Shown: piece after piece, positions 36,880-47,098 of the stretch
How the letters are laid out: each line of letters starts with the position of its first letter
How positions within the stretch are numbered: the first letter of the stretch is position 1
Assembly: GCA_026419785.1 (NCBI GenBank)
Contig: JAODTK010001155.1
Span: 115,112-179,111 of the forward strand
Length of the DNA stretch: 64,000 bases
From: Sclerodactyla briareus
Lineage: Eukaryota > Echinodermata > Holothuroidea > Dendrochirotida > Sclerodactylidae
Direction: 5' to 3'
Program-made: the position numbers and the translations under genes
The notes under the pieces: model-generated
Databases searched by the model: none
Seen by the model: only the letters and a program-made list of their open reading frames with translations
What the model was told of the DNA's origin: nothing

Positions 36880-37700
36880 TTCCTATAGTACCCGCATAAT
36901 ACAAGGAATGAACGAAGTTGCTTCTTTTCGTTTGGGGACGTGGCGCTGGCTCTTATTTTCCTCAATCGTTACTTCCTGTGGCGATATTTCCCTTACCAAC
37001 ACATGACCGAGGAATTAAGTGCTCACCATGCCTACGCTACGCTTTTTGCTCGTTTTAAACAGCCAATTGAGCTTGTCGCACCGGTTGAAAACCTCGGTTA
37101 GGGTTTCAATTGCTGTCCATGTTGGTCGTATGGATCAACAAGTCGTCTATATACGTATCAACATGGTCCCAGATCGACAACATCAATACGCATCACCCTT
37201 TGAATGTTGCAGGGCGTTCAACAAGCCCTAAACGGCTTAATCTGAATTGTAAATATCACTAGGGTTTCTCAAATGCAGTGTACTTACTGTAGAGCCGACC
37301 GTTCGACTGGCACCTGCCAGTACCCTTTAGTTGTCTAACCTTTGTGAAAATACTTACTCCCGGGGCCAACCTTGTAATATATCTTCGGGGTTTGCATAGG
37401 TCCGCATCGAACTGGTTACGGTTACTCTGTCAGTTGCCTATAGTCGACACATAACTCCGTTAGTAGTATCTTTTTTCTTCACGATTACAATTGGCGCAAA
37501 TAACTGGGATTTTTGGGAGCGTTGTCAATAATGTTCCTCTCCAACATTTAATTACCTCCCCTCTTTGGTCGCAATCCGTTGAAATAGGTTATGGGGTATT
37601 GTTTTTGGACCCCACAGGCTCATCATTTGGTTATTTATTTCATGCCTAATTAGGTTAGTCCTTTTCTGCACATCCAGGTTAGGAATCTTGAAATCCTCAA
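36880..37700 (-). pseudogene. Gypsy-type reverse transcriptase remnant
   Basis: The domain starts right after the integrase C-terminus with KRTNLIRHEIN (about 37660-37630) and a segment equivalent to the RPYPIP stretch. It continues with MLERNIID (about 37555-37530), CVDYRQL (about 37455-37435), the PMQTPKDI-like region (about 37400) and the catalytic HVDTYIDDLLI (YIDD at 37153-37142). The next block (ETLTEVFNRCDKLNW, about 37105-37060) and FLGHVL (about 37000) finish the palm. It would copy element RNA into DNA. The catalytic YIDD survives, but frameshifts between blocks destroy the reading frame. Confidence 0.82.
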
Positions 37701-37959
37701 GACCTGTTTGACTTCACTGATTGGGATTCCACATGTTTAGGGTTGATTTCGACTTCCATTGATTGTTTCTGTTGTACTATTGAAGGTAAGCGCAATTAGG
37801 TCTTCGTTGTCTTGTTTGAAGCCTGCATCATTTTGGCTCTCCGTTACTATTTTCACTTACGTCATCACATTCGAATACTGCAGTGGCAACTACGTTCGTC
37901 AACCCGCCATGGTCTCCTCATTGTGTAGTCTGTTGAACCATACTTACTTTTTTCAACAT

Positions 37960-39135
37960 ATTCGCGTGGTAGGTCTTGTCTTAACCATCACATCAATGCG
38001 ATAATCGAGTGATGTCAACTTCTGCACAACTTTATACGGCCCTTTCCACTGGGTAATTAATTTATTTGCATCAGTTGGCAGAAGGATGAGGACGTCATTT
38101 CACCAATTTTGAAGGAGCGCTTCCTACATTTGCGGTCATAGTGAGTTTGTACCTTTTTGCGCTGACTTCAAGAGCTTGGGTTGCCAACTTACAGTTTGTT
38201 CAAGTCGATTACGCAAGTTCAAGTACTACTTGTACGTTGATCGCACTTCCTGATCTGTGATTTGTTCCTCTGTCCTAGTTTCTTCAAAAGACTCATGGGA
38301 CCTCTGACCTGGTGCCCATAATGCGATAGATGGCAAATCCTGTTCTTTCCCGGGGGGTTTCACGATAGGCAAACAAAAGTGGTTGGATATACCTATCCCG
38401 TCACTGGTTTCTCTCGATACACATACGCTTTAACATGAGTTTAAGTGTTCCATTGAACCTTTCTACAATTCCATCAACCGGGTGGTAAGGTGTGTTTGTT
38501 AGTTGACGCATAGACAGCAGTCTACCTCTTCTCCTCATCAATTCGGATGTTGAATTGGTGCCCCCCTTATTCGGGTCAATACTTTCCCTTGGGACTCCTA
38601 CCCTAGTGAGCACGTCTACCAATGCTCTGCTACCCCGAGTGGTTTCTATGCTGGGAAGGGGTATGGCTTCTGGGAATCGTGTTGCGTAATCCACAACGGT
38701 CAAAATGATCTATTGCCTCTATCCGTTTTAGTTGTATAGGACCAACGATATCAACCGCAATTCTCTCAAAAGGGGTGTCAATTAACGGCATGGCCCTAGT
38801 GGTAACCTTGACGAACACACCTTTTTTGGGGAATATGTTCTTTGGCATGTATCACAGCTTCTACAATACCAAAATTCACCTGACAGCCTGGCCAGAAGAA
38901 TGCTGCTATTACCCTTCTGTTGTTGTTTCTGGTGCCTTGGTGCCCCCGACAAAACGGCCTCGGTGCGCTATCTTCATTACGTACTCTGGTATGTTTTCGG
39001 ACCGATCCAGTTGTTTTGTAAATTTCCCCATTGTTTTGTTGGTGAATTCCCGACAAAGTAGGTCATTCTCCCAAAAGAACCGGACCCCTGTACTATTCTG
39101 TTCATTCTTTATAGCAAATTCCGCAATCTACTAAA
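37960..39135 (-). pseudogene. Integrase remnant, located upstream of RT
   Basis: Integrase inserts the element cDNA into the host genome. The zinc-binding N-terminus lies at about 39000-38850 (GHQGTRNNNRRV, FFWPGCQ), with its Cys pair degraded. The catalytic core is at 38848-38401: PLIDTPFERIAVDIVGPI (first Asp), TVVDYATRFPEAIPLP, then VGVPRESIDPNKGGT where the second Asp motif is altered, and NTPYHPVDGIVERFNGTLK with the Glu kept. A tail near 38290 and a C-terminal GPY/F module at about 38110-37990 (LLPTDANKLITQWKGPYKV) complete it. At least three frameshifts are present. Its position before RT is the key feature of this element. Confidence 0.85.
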
Positions 39136-39249
39136 GTTGGGGTCACTTCTGTTGGGCCTCCATCATGTCTGTTTCTTGATATTGGAATGCTCTCTGGAGT
39201 TTTCAACTTTGTAAGGTTTTCCTTCCGCCATTTTCCGCGCCTTGTTTGT

Positions 39250-39760
39250 ACTACGATCAATTTTCTGGGGCATGACCCTCAAGGTGCCTATTTGACCTTC
39301 GATAGGATTGTTTGGGTCCCTCGCTCCCTCCGACGTTACCACGACTACTATCTAGACGGGATTGGCATACATAATGCTTTCCACTTTACCCACATAAATA
39401 CGGTGTATCTAAATCGATCATGGCCACGGAACCTCCACGAGTTGTCCCCATCAACGAGTCACTGACCTAGTCTCACAGTTAACATGATTCTCATCTATCA
39501 GAGGCCCTTTTGACCACTACCCACTGCTCCCGTGTCCCGCAAAACTGTCACTTGTTTCTCGTTGCATTTACCATGACCACTGGCATTTTTGAGGTTTTTT
39601 ATTAGAGTCACACGCGCACCCTCGGCATTGCTGGAAGGTGTGTCCACACTCAAGTTTGGCATAACCCGCTGTAGAACAACACTGATCAGTTTGTTTTTGG
39701 GGGATCACACCCTAGCCACATGTGGTTCTGCAGACTTGCTCATCACCCTTGTCCTGTCTC
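39250..39760 (-). pseudogene. Nucleocapsid zinc-knuckle trace and aspartic protease
   Basis: Around 39740-39690 broken frames hold C-x-C and HVARV pieces of a CCHC knuckle. Downstream at about 39548-39522 the minus strand encodes VTVLRDTGA, the catalytic D-T/S-G-A motif of retroviral-type aspartic proteases, which cut the element polyprotein. Later pieces (VEVPWP about 39445, GKVESIMYANPV about 39390) fit the protease body. Frame changes after the active site show that it is dead. The order gag, knuckle, protease is normal for LTR elements. Confidence 0.65.
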
Positions 39761-40039
39761 GTCTCGTCGGCGTACGTTCATCTTTGATCCTCGCTCATTT
39801 CTAATGCCCGCAGAGCCGCCCTTTTCGTATTTCTTTGCGTTTGATTTTCTTGCGGTTTGAACCAACAATCGCTTGGCCCATGCCCAGCGCCTCGTGCAGT
39901 TGTTCAATAACGCCGCGAAATTGACCTGTACCTCTATTTGATTGATTTTGACAGATTCTGGGCCTTGGAACCTCACTACCTGCTTTCGTGTGCTTTTGGT
40001 TGGGTATTTTGTCGCTGCTCTCCTATTTATTGTCGCATG

Positions 40040-40780
40040 CCTATGGAATCCACCCCCATGTTCATCCAGATATGCTCTGCTAGCTCAGTCTACACAACAG
40101 CCAGCGGTTTCCTTTCCCGTATAAAAATGGCTAGGTCCTTGGAACAGGCATTGAGAACTTGCTCTCTCACAAGCAAGTCCTTCAGAGAAGAATAATCTTT
40201 CTAATTTTCATCCATGTCACACCTCTACTCATAGTGTCTCTAGTCTGGGCAGAAAATTGATAAGATCTTCCCCAATTTCTGGTCTAACCCATCGGAATTT
40301 CTGTTTGAAACCCATGTTCAGTCAACGGCTCTTTCTTCATACAGCCTTCGTAGGCACAAATTCAATGGCCTTTGCAGGCAACCTAGAATATACTTCCAGG
40401 GCTTTCCTTGCAATAGGTACTTAGGTTTACTGCCCATTCCTGAGATCATCCCCCCCTTGTCTCTGCGCGTACCGCTCGTAACGTTGGAGATAAGCATCTA
40501 ATTCATCAACTTTATCATATGGGGGGGGAACGTGGTAGGCCCTCGGGCTTCATCCTATTCCCCACCTCTTGTTGACACTTTCATTTTTGCTTTAGCGACT
40601 CTATCTCTAAGCAACTTCTTCTCTCCATTGAATGCACTCTTTCCTCCCTGTCTTTTACATCTGCTTGCTTTTTTTTCGCATTTTCAATTTTCTCTTGTTC
40701 TGTCTTTACGAACTTACGCAAATCCTCCCCACTCAGGTTGACCACCCTTGCCACTTTTCAACTACCCCTCTAATTCCTTG
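40040..40780 (-). pseudogene. gag: Gag (capsid) remnant of the Gmr1-like element
   Basis: Minus-strand frames encode a charged coiled region (about 40700-40580) and then a capsid-like core: YDKVDELDAYLQRYERYAQR (about 40520-40460), KALEVYSRLP (about 40415-40385), GFKQKFRWVRPEIGEDL (about 40315-40264) and a C-terminal helix block around 40200-40060 ending ASYLDEHGG-like. This is the structural protein that packages element RNA. The spacing of the ALEVYSRLP and REQVL-like helices resembles Gmr1-type Gag proteins, from which the vertebrate SCAN domain is thought to descend. Multiple frameshifts and stops are present, so no functional protein can be made. Confidence 0.7.
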
Positions 40781-40933
40781 TCACCTATTCCAAGTATAAC
40801 TACAAATAAAACACAAAACACAAGTACTGGTCTTACACTCTACTTAAAGTCTTACTCGCATTCATTCAAATAGGTTTGGCGAATAAATTTAGGAAGGGAA
40901 AAATACACAACAGTAATTCAGATACGCCGGACA

Positions 40934-40951
40934 AGCCCAGACACGCCCCCA
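40934..40951 (-). other. Primer-binding site, tRNA-Pro-like
   Basis: The minus strand reads TGGGGGCGTGTCTGGGCT, three bases after the putative LTR end. It matches the well-known proline-tRNA primer site of retroviruses and many Gypsy elements at 14 of 18 positions. The TGG start complements the CCA end of the primer tRNA. Confidence 0.6.
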
Positions 40952-40954
40952 AAA

Positions 40955-42200
40955 TGTCACTGGTGATGGTAAATCGTCTTGTCCGATATTCGCCTTATAC
41001 TAATGAATGAATTCGACAGAGCTTACTGATTTGCTGCACTTATATGTACTATTTTATGAGCAAATAATACATTTAATTATGACGCGTCATTACAAACTAG
41101 TGCCTTAACTGATAAACTAACGACTGATACATTTATTCTAATTACTGGCTATTTTTGTGATCCTACATACGACTCTTTTCTTTTACTTTATTCGTTACTT
41201 TCTCCTCTCAATCCTGTTCACATTCTCGTCCCTTCGTTTCGTCCATCTTTGCCTTCACTTCAGATCACATTCAACTCGACTCCTCTTTCAGCTCGTTCTC
41301 AGTATAAAATTTTCCACCTCTGTTTCAAAATATTTCGTGAGATCGTTCATTTTACATTTAAAACTGTTCGATATATAATTGTTCCAATTCTTTCAAAATT
41401 GTTCAGCAGCTTTTGCGATGTCAACGTTCTGTTTTCCGTTCTGTTCTTCCGTCTGTTTTACTTCGCCTCGCTTATCCACACCGTCCGGGACTTCCCATTA
41501 ATGTGAGGAGGGCCATCCCCATTAAATGAAATAACATCCCACTAGTTTAAGGCAACATAATGTGGTAAAGGGGAAGATTTCAAAATGCCTCATATGGTGT
41601 AATAATTTAGATAATTTGCGAACTAGAATATTAGACAACTTACAGCAGTTATCCCGTTAGATAGACCCTCCGCTGACTCCATAGGATTTCTCCACACAAC
41701 GATATATATAGAAATCGCACGGTCACTTAATTTGTATATGAATGTATTCTATCGCACTAGGTAACGTCTCTGGCAGCACGGCCAATCTATATGAGAAGGA
41801 CCCATCTACTTAAAACGAACGCTAACTCCACTAACCCGTGGATGAGCAATACCATAGCTTGCCTCTCCGAACCTTATTTATAGACCCAATGGAAGTATAA
41901 CGAACAATTAGGGGACTACGGCTTAACTCTAGTAACATAATAACGATGGGCAAGATCCAATTCCTAATTAACGGCAATTTACTTGGCGCCAATCTGCACT
42001 AATGATATACACGAGTCTCGGCGCCAGTCGCCACTATTCTGAATATACATGAGCGTGCACTGACCGCCGGACGTAACATCGACCAGTCAATGTGGTTCAT
42101 GGAGGTGGCGCCGACGCAGCCAAGCCACTGACACCAATCCTCAAGCAATTGCGGGAATAACAATAAATGGCAATTCAAGATTTTGTACGTCTCAAGGGGG
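40955..42200 (-). repeat. Putative 5' LTR of the Gmr1-like element
   Basis: The internal edge starts TGTCACTGGTG (plus strand, 40955-40965) directly beside the primer-binding site, and the same 11-mer occurs at 36104 where the other LTR should end. The outer part (about 42137-42190, including GGGAATAACAATAAATGGCA) matches 36211-36268 near the polypurine tract. A TATA box (TATAAATAA on minus, 41882-41874) lies inside. TTTATT words on plus (AATAAA on minus) near 41131 and 41190 could be poly(A) signals. The outer boundary is inferred. Confidence 0.5.
41874..41882 (-). promoter_or_regulatory. TATA box of the putative 5' LTR
   Basis: TATAAATAA on the minus strand, oriented toward gag and about 0.9 kb upstream of the primer-binding site. 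This is the expected place for a U3/R boundary if R and U5 are long. Function is inferred only. Confidence 0.4.
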
Positions 42201-42229
42201 CGAAATATTGTTTGGTTGGCATATGCTTG

Positions 42230-43236
42230 TTCTCACTCTGTACAATGAATCGTTGCATAGATATAAGGGATTGTTTCTATGGTGACATGGAATGAATTGA
42301 CCTGATACCAAAAAACAAGAGTGTTCATCTTCATCCTGTGTACAATCCACCACTCAATTTGAACTTAATAGATACTTGCATCATAGGATATCATGCTGAC
42401 GAGCAGATGTCAAATGCCAAAATTTATTCCACCCATTTCAGTGTTTCAGATGTCTTGACCTTCCCATTCATTGAGGTATTTGTGATAAGAGTATCGTAGT
42501 ATGGTAGTGTCATTGACTTTTTTGTTGTCTTAACAATCACCAGGTCAAAAGGTCAAATGAGGTCAAAAGTTCAATAGGTCAAATAGGGTCAAAGTCGGTC
42601 ACCAGATGTATTTCACCAGGACGAACGAAACTTTCAATTACGACAGTCCTCCAAAATGTTTCGTTGCCGAGATATATTACCATTTAGCGGCTTGACCTTC
42701 CACATTTAGACAGCTTGTGACGAGAGTATCGTAGTATGGTAGTGTCATTGACTTTTTGGTTGGTATTAACAAGACGTTCGCGCCAACACAAAAAAGCAGG
42801 CAAAATCACCAGGTCAAAAGGTCAAATGAGGTCAAAGGTAAAAGGTCAAATGAGGTCAAAGGTCGGTCACAGATGTATTTCACCCAGACGAACGAAACTT
42901 TCCATTACAACAGTCCTCCAAAATGTTTCGTTGCCGAGATATATGACGATTTCTATGGTGCCCCTATTATGACCTTGACCTGACACTAAAAACAAAAAAA
43001 TAGGGTTCATCTCACCATACATGCTACCACACATACCCAATTTGAACTTGATGAATACTCGCGTTTGTTAGATATCGTGCTGACAAGCTTTTTGAACTTT
43101 GCCCTCTCATGACCTTGAATGAACTTGAACGGGCACCCAAAACAATAGGGGTCATCCTCCCCATATGTGCAACCCACATACCCAATTTGAACTTGATACT
43201 AGTTTGCGCAGTAGATATCGTGGTGACAAGGGGTGT

Positions 43237-43269
<33 letters not shown>

Positions 43270-43360
43270 ACACACACTTACGCACGGTGCAGACTGCAAA
43301 GATTTTCCTGTTGCTTCGGCAAGGAATCAAAAAGTTATTACAGTCTACCACTTTCGGAAT
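42230..43360 (+). mobile_element. GACC element copy 3, AGGTCA-rich variant
   Basis: Units carry GACCTTGACCTGACACTAAA, CAATAGGGGTCATCCTCCCC, CACATACCCAATTTGAACTT and GATATCGTGCTGACAAG. The order matches copy 1 but the sequence is diverged. An internal duplication spans about 42480-42960 (GTATCGTAGTATGGTAGTGT at 42489 and 42727). The element ends in a CA repeat (43236-43277), followed by GCAGACTGCAAAGATTTTCC, GTTGCTTCGGCAAG and a TTACAGTCTACCA block, the terminus shared with other copies. No protein is encoded. Confidence 0.65.
42542..42866 (+). promoter_or_regulatory. Clusters of AGGTCA direct repeats within GACC copy 3
   Basis: AGGTCA occurs at 42542, 42550, 42560 and 42576, and again at 42811, 42819, 42829, 42843 and 42853, giving DR2 and DR4 spacings. 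The word is the consensus half-site of nuclear hormone receptors. The two clusters arise from the internal duplication of the repeat, and a related, more degraded cluster occurs at 50769-50820. Binding is a possibility only. Confidence 0.4.
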
Positions 43361-44279
43361 CAATTCCAAACTGGAGTTTCATACACTTAGGGGCGGAATT
43401 TTTGCTGTTTTAGCACAATATTCCAACAAGTTTTCTTAGAGCCGCGCCATGGAAGCGCTTCGCTTATAGATAGTGCCAGGTATGGGCCTAAATAACTTCG
43501 GTTATAATCACAGACTTACTTCTGCGAGGCTCATTTGTTGTGCGATGTCGTTGGTCAAATTGGATCCTGCAAAATCTCGCGCTTCGCGCGAACGGTAGTG
43601 GTTCTTGCCATTGCCCACTTCTCCATTGCTCCTTCCATGTCCGTACCCTCACTTGCATCGTATTTTATAATGTCACAGCACCCAACGCAAAACCTTGAAA
43701 ATGGTTTCCTATGGCGATAAGTTTTTGAAGACCTTTACTGAAATAAAAATTTTGTTATCAATTTTAGGAATGCTGCTTACTCTCCCAAAAGGCACGGGAA
43801 GTGCCGTTTCCTGCCAATCTAGGGGTCTGTTCAAAACGAGAAATTTTCTGGTACGCTATGTGCCAACCGGTGGTGGCGCTCCGCTTGGATAGTATTCATC
43901 GTGATCGTTCCCCCCCCCAGCGCCAACACAAATCCCCGCCGCCCTTTAACGCATCAGAGTCGGTTGTCAATTAGGCTTTATCTGTATGAAAAGAGATACT
44001 TCATTAGGAACGTTCTTACAAACAGCATCGACATGATAGTTCTAAGATAATTCATCAATGCACGCCTAGAACTATTTTCGTGACCTACATTGACAGTATC
44101 CGGATTTTTCTACGACAAATGTTTGTTTTTTGTTTGGCAGTGAATGAAACTTCTTCGATAACCAATCAACATGCTCTTCGTTTTATTGCCCAGTGACCAT
44201 CTTTTATATTTCGTTGTCCAATCCTCTCTGTACCGCCGAAAAGTTTACCCCCCCCATTACGTCATACAATATCCACCAG
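43361..44279. other. No gene; probable fragment of an unclassified dispersed repeat
   Basis: Contains two similar phrases, GAAGCGCTTCGCTTATAGAT (about 43453) and GTGGCGCTCCGCTTGGATAG (about 43872), and a palindromic CTCGCGCTTCGCGCGA (43575-43590) that resembles CTCGCGCTACGCGCGA at 12715. These suggest repeat origin but do not define an element. Confidence 0.35.
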
Positions 44280-44284
44280 AAAAA

Positions 44285-44340
<56 letters not shown>

Positions 44341-44347
44341 ATATATA

Positions 44348-44391
<44 letters not shown>
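44280..44391. repeat. AT dinucleotide microsatellite
   Basis: An A-run followed by about 50 AT units with a few phase shifts. Confidence 0.95.
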
Positions 44392-45419
44392 TTAGCCTAT
44401 CTATGTGTAATGTTGTTGCTTAAGCTCGTTAGCAAGTTTACGGACGAATTGCAAGGGATATGGTGATTGGTTTGAAACATAGGTACAGGATATGAGGTAG
44501 ATGAACGCTTAACAGTTAGTAGCTGAGCAACTAGTAGTATCTTTTGCATGGTTGCATTTTTTTTTTTTATTCCGTGCCAGAGGCTCAAGGAATTTATGCA
44601 GTCACATGGGCGTGTATATGCGCTAATAATGGGTGATTTAGGAAGAGGAATTTCAATAGCAAATTCATCTCAATACCTGCCCGGTATCGATAAATCAGCG
44701 TGAATATCAGCGGAAGATAGCAGTTTTTCCGCATGACCCAGATCTACAGAAACACCCCCTTCATATGATACCGTTCTGGCGCAACAATTTTAGGGCGATC
44801 TCTCGACACAACTCGAGATTTTCGTTGTTTAGATTTCCCAGCATGGCCACTGTGGTTCCTTGAAAAGATGCATTCATTGTAACTCGCGAGCCTGGTCGTG
44901 ACTGACGGACAGTCTTCGCCGTCTAGAATAATGTAGACAGACCCACCAAAACCTACTCCACGAACCTACTGTATGGAACGCGTGATGACATGGTAGACAG
45001 TCACGGGAAGCTTCATCGCCTCGTTTATTGTAGGTGCACCATCCCAAACCCACTGTACCCTGTTGTCGCACAGTCTCCCCCTCACGCTTTAGGAAGCCAC
45101 ATGGTTAACAAATTAGCAGAACAATGAAGAATTCGTAAAAGCCTGTAGTGTAGAGGTTCCAGAGATTCTGATGCACATGTAGACTCTCGCCATGGTACGA
45201 GTCGATGCGCCCTCTATAATAGTTTCTGTGATTGGTCGTACTGATCCTAATTCCTAACCTAATCACAGGATATAAACGCTACAATACAATACACTAGTGA
45301 TCGGAGAATGCCTTCCGAAGCAGAGATCATACACATAAACTAGCCGACTTCGGTGCTAAATACGCTTTTGCCAGACCGGACGGCACTCAGTCGACGCAAG
45401 TTGTTCCCTCTATCCTGAG
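44392..45419. other. No recognised feature
   Basis: The minus strand at 45070-44870 looks mildly coding-like (a VQWVWDGAPTINEAMKL stretch) but has no family I know. It could be part of the LINE whose endonuclease lies just above. Confidence 0.35.
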
Positions 45420-46030
45420 CTAAATTAATACAAACTGAGAAAGTAGCTTCTTATGACCATTTGAATATTACAACAAACATTGTGGGGCGTGACTACATGA
45501 TCTGACATACAATTGAAAGCGCCCTCTTTTAGAGCCGATCACCGTGTTCAGTAGTTCTGGAGATCATTAAATCAAGTGCATGGCCTCTCTCACGTGTATG
45601 GCCCAGACCCGTTGAATTCGCCCATGAGAACTGAGGATTTGGGAAAAATTCCTCACGTCCTGTCTCTCAGAACAATCCATATGTAAGTTAGAATCTCCCA
45701 ATAAAAGGAGCTTACCCAGATGTTCATTCATATGATCAAGGAATTGTCAGAGAAAAGTCAGAGAAGAACCCAGTTGTTGTCAGCTCATTACTGGTAGAGG
45801 GTGGAGGAATTCTGCGGGAGAAATTCTAACGATTTCACCTTGGTTTCTGGATACAAAACGTCGAGAAACACATGAGTCATACGATGTTGGTCAACCACTG
45901 TGCTCACAAATTCCACGAATTATCAACATAGGGTACCTCAAACAACGCTGACTTTGATCTCGAGAGTAATACTTAGGCTTAGGGAAAGCTTAGGGAATTC
46001 TCGACTCCATTTCTTGCATCCTCGAATCTT
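45420..46030 (-). pseudogene. LINE AP-endonuclease remnant
   Basis: The minus strand encodes YRPP-like PPPSTSNELTTTGF (about 45805-45765), GKLLLLGDSNLHMDCSER (about 45717-45664, the GDFNxH strand of APE-type endonucleases), QDVRNFSQILSSHGRIQRV (about 45663-45605) and, after a one-base shift, HTRERGHALDLMISRTTEHG (45600-45541), the TH.RGHTLDLVI block that precedes the final catalytic His. This nicks target DNA in Jockey/CR1-group LINEs. Upstream and downstream parts are too decayed to trace, and no RT is seen below it. Confidence 0.75.
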
Positions 46031-46854
46031 GCACTGGATGAGGTCCCATATCATCAATAGACAGGGAATATTTTAAGGAGAGAAAAGTGAAAATATAGCC
46101 AGATTAATGCTAAAAGAATACAAGTTGCACAGACGAAGGTGTACTTTCAGATAATGTCCCACTAGACCACAGAGGAGGCTAAACCCCCAATCTTGTTAAA
46201 AAGAGAAAACGTGTGTCAAGATGGTGTCACCTTCATCAAAGTTGGCTATTCTTCGAGATGAAATGAAAATTAACAGCACAGTCTGGAAGGCTATGAAAAC
46301 TGTAGCGCAACTAAATCATGTGGTACTCCATAAGACTCCAAGATTTTATAATAGTGTGCGACGTGCTCAGTTTGCGCCTATCTTGGATGAGTGAATAGAT
46401 TTGTGAACCTCAGCTGTTGGGCTGGAAAGGAACACCTAATACCAGGTTCGTGTCCGAGAAGCAGGTGATTGATATATGAAGTCGGAAAGACAGAGGGTGA
46501 TACTGGTAAGGACCCAAGACCTGATTGATTGCGGCCAGTTGCAACGCTAGCCTTGTCTGATATGTGCCACAGTTTGTGGTCCATATCTCCATATTTTTTC
46601 TATTTAATTTTATATCGCGGAACGATCCCTAGATCGCTTTTTCATGCCTGTTTGCTCATTGCCATGTTTCGATTGAAAAAAAAAAACATCGGTGTGGGGT
46701 TTTTCGTTATGTAAAGATTTTTGCAAAGTATTTGCAGATTGGAATGACTGAATTTTTAGTGATGCTGTTGAGATCATGTAACTCCGTGAATTGCCTCTTG
46801 TTTACATGGATAAACCATGATAATCAATGAGCATATCCTCCCTCTTCTCCAACG

Positions 46855-47098
46855 CACTAGACCACCGATCCGTTACTATAGTTATCATCTAGTTACGTGC
46901 CTCTTAATACCAGTCTGAGCTCTCTCTGACCATTGTGAATCAGGGGATTTACCAACCTGCTCATCCTCTTGTAGCCATTAGACCACCCACCGATCGTTCT
47001 CTATAGGTTGTTGGTTATGTACCTCTTAGGACAGTCTGACCCTGTCTGGCCAGTGGGTGACGCACGGGATTGACCAACCTGCTCATCCTCTTCATCTA
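46855..47098. repeat. Tandem duplication of a 122-bp unit
   Basis: Two diverged copies (about 46855-46976 and 46977-47098) share TAGACCACC.CCGATC at the start, TACCTCTTA.. CAGTCTGA in the middle and ACCAACCTGCTCATCCTCTT at the end. Identity is roughly three quarters by eye. The function is unknown. Nothing is recognised in 46031-46854. Confidence 0.7.

Larger units (their letters stand above)
36104..42200 (-). mobile_element. Gmr1-like Ty3/Gypsy LTR retrotransposon, degenerate, nearly complete
   Basis: On the minus strand from high to low coordinate: putative 5' LTR (to 40955), primer-binding site (40951-40934), gag (about 40780-40040), zinc-knuckle/protease region (about 39760-39250), integrase (39135-37960), reverse transcriptase (37700-36880), RNase H (36815-36345), polypurine tract (36310-36295) and a short 3' LTR relic. 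All domains are Gypsy-like, yet integrase precedes RT. This is the known hallmark of the Gmr1 group (named for the Gadus morhua element), reported in deuterostomes. Continuity of the integrase C-terminal GPY module into the RT N-terminus on one strand argues against chance juxtaposition. Stops and frameshifts in every domain make it inactive. Outer ends are uncertain by about 100 bp. Confidence 0.82.

Noticed and set aside
36345-39135. Two unrelated Gypsy fragments placed by chance to mimic IN-before-RT order
   Set aside because: Same strand, similar decay, protease and gag in correct order upstream, polypurine tract downstream, and uninterrupted passage from the integrase GPY module to the RT N-terminus.
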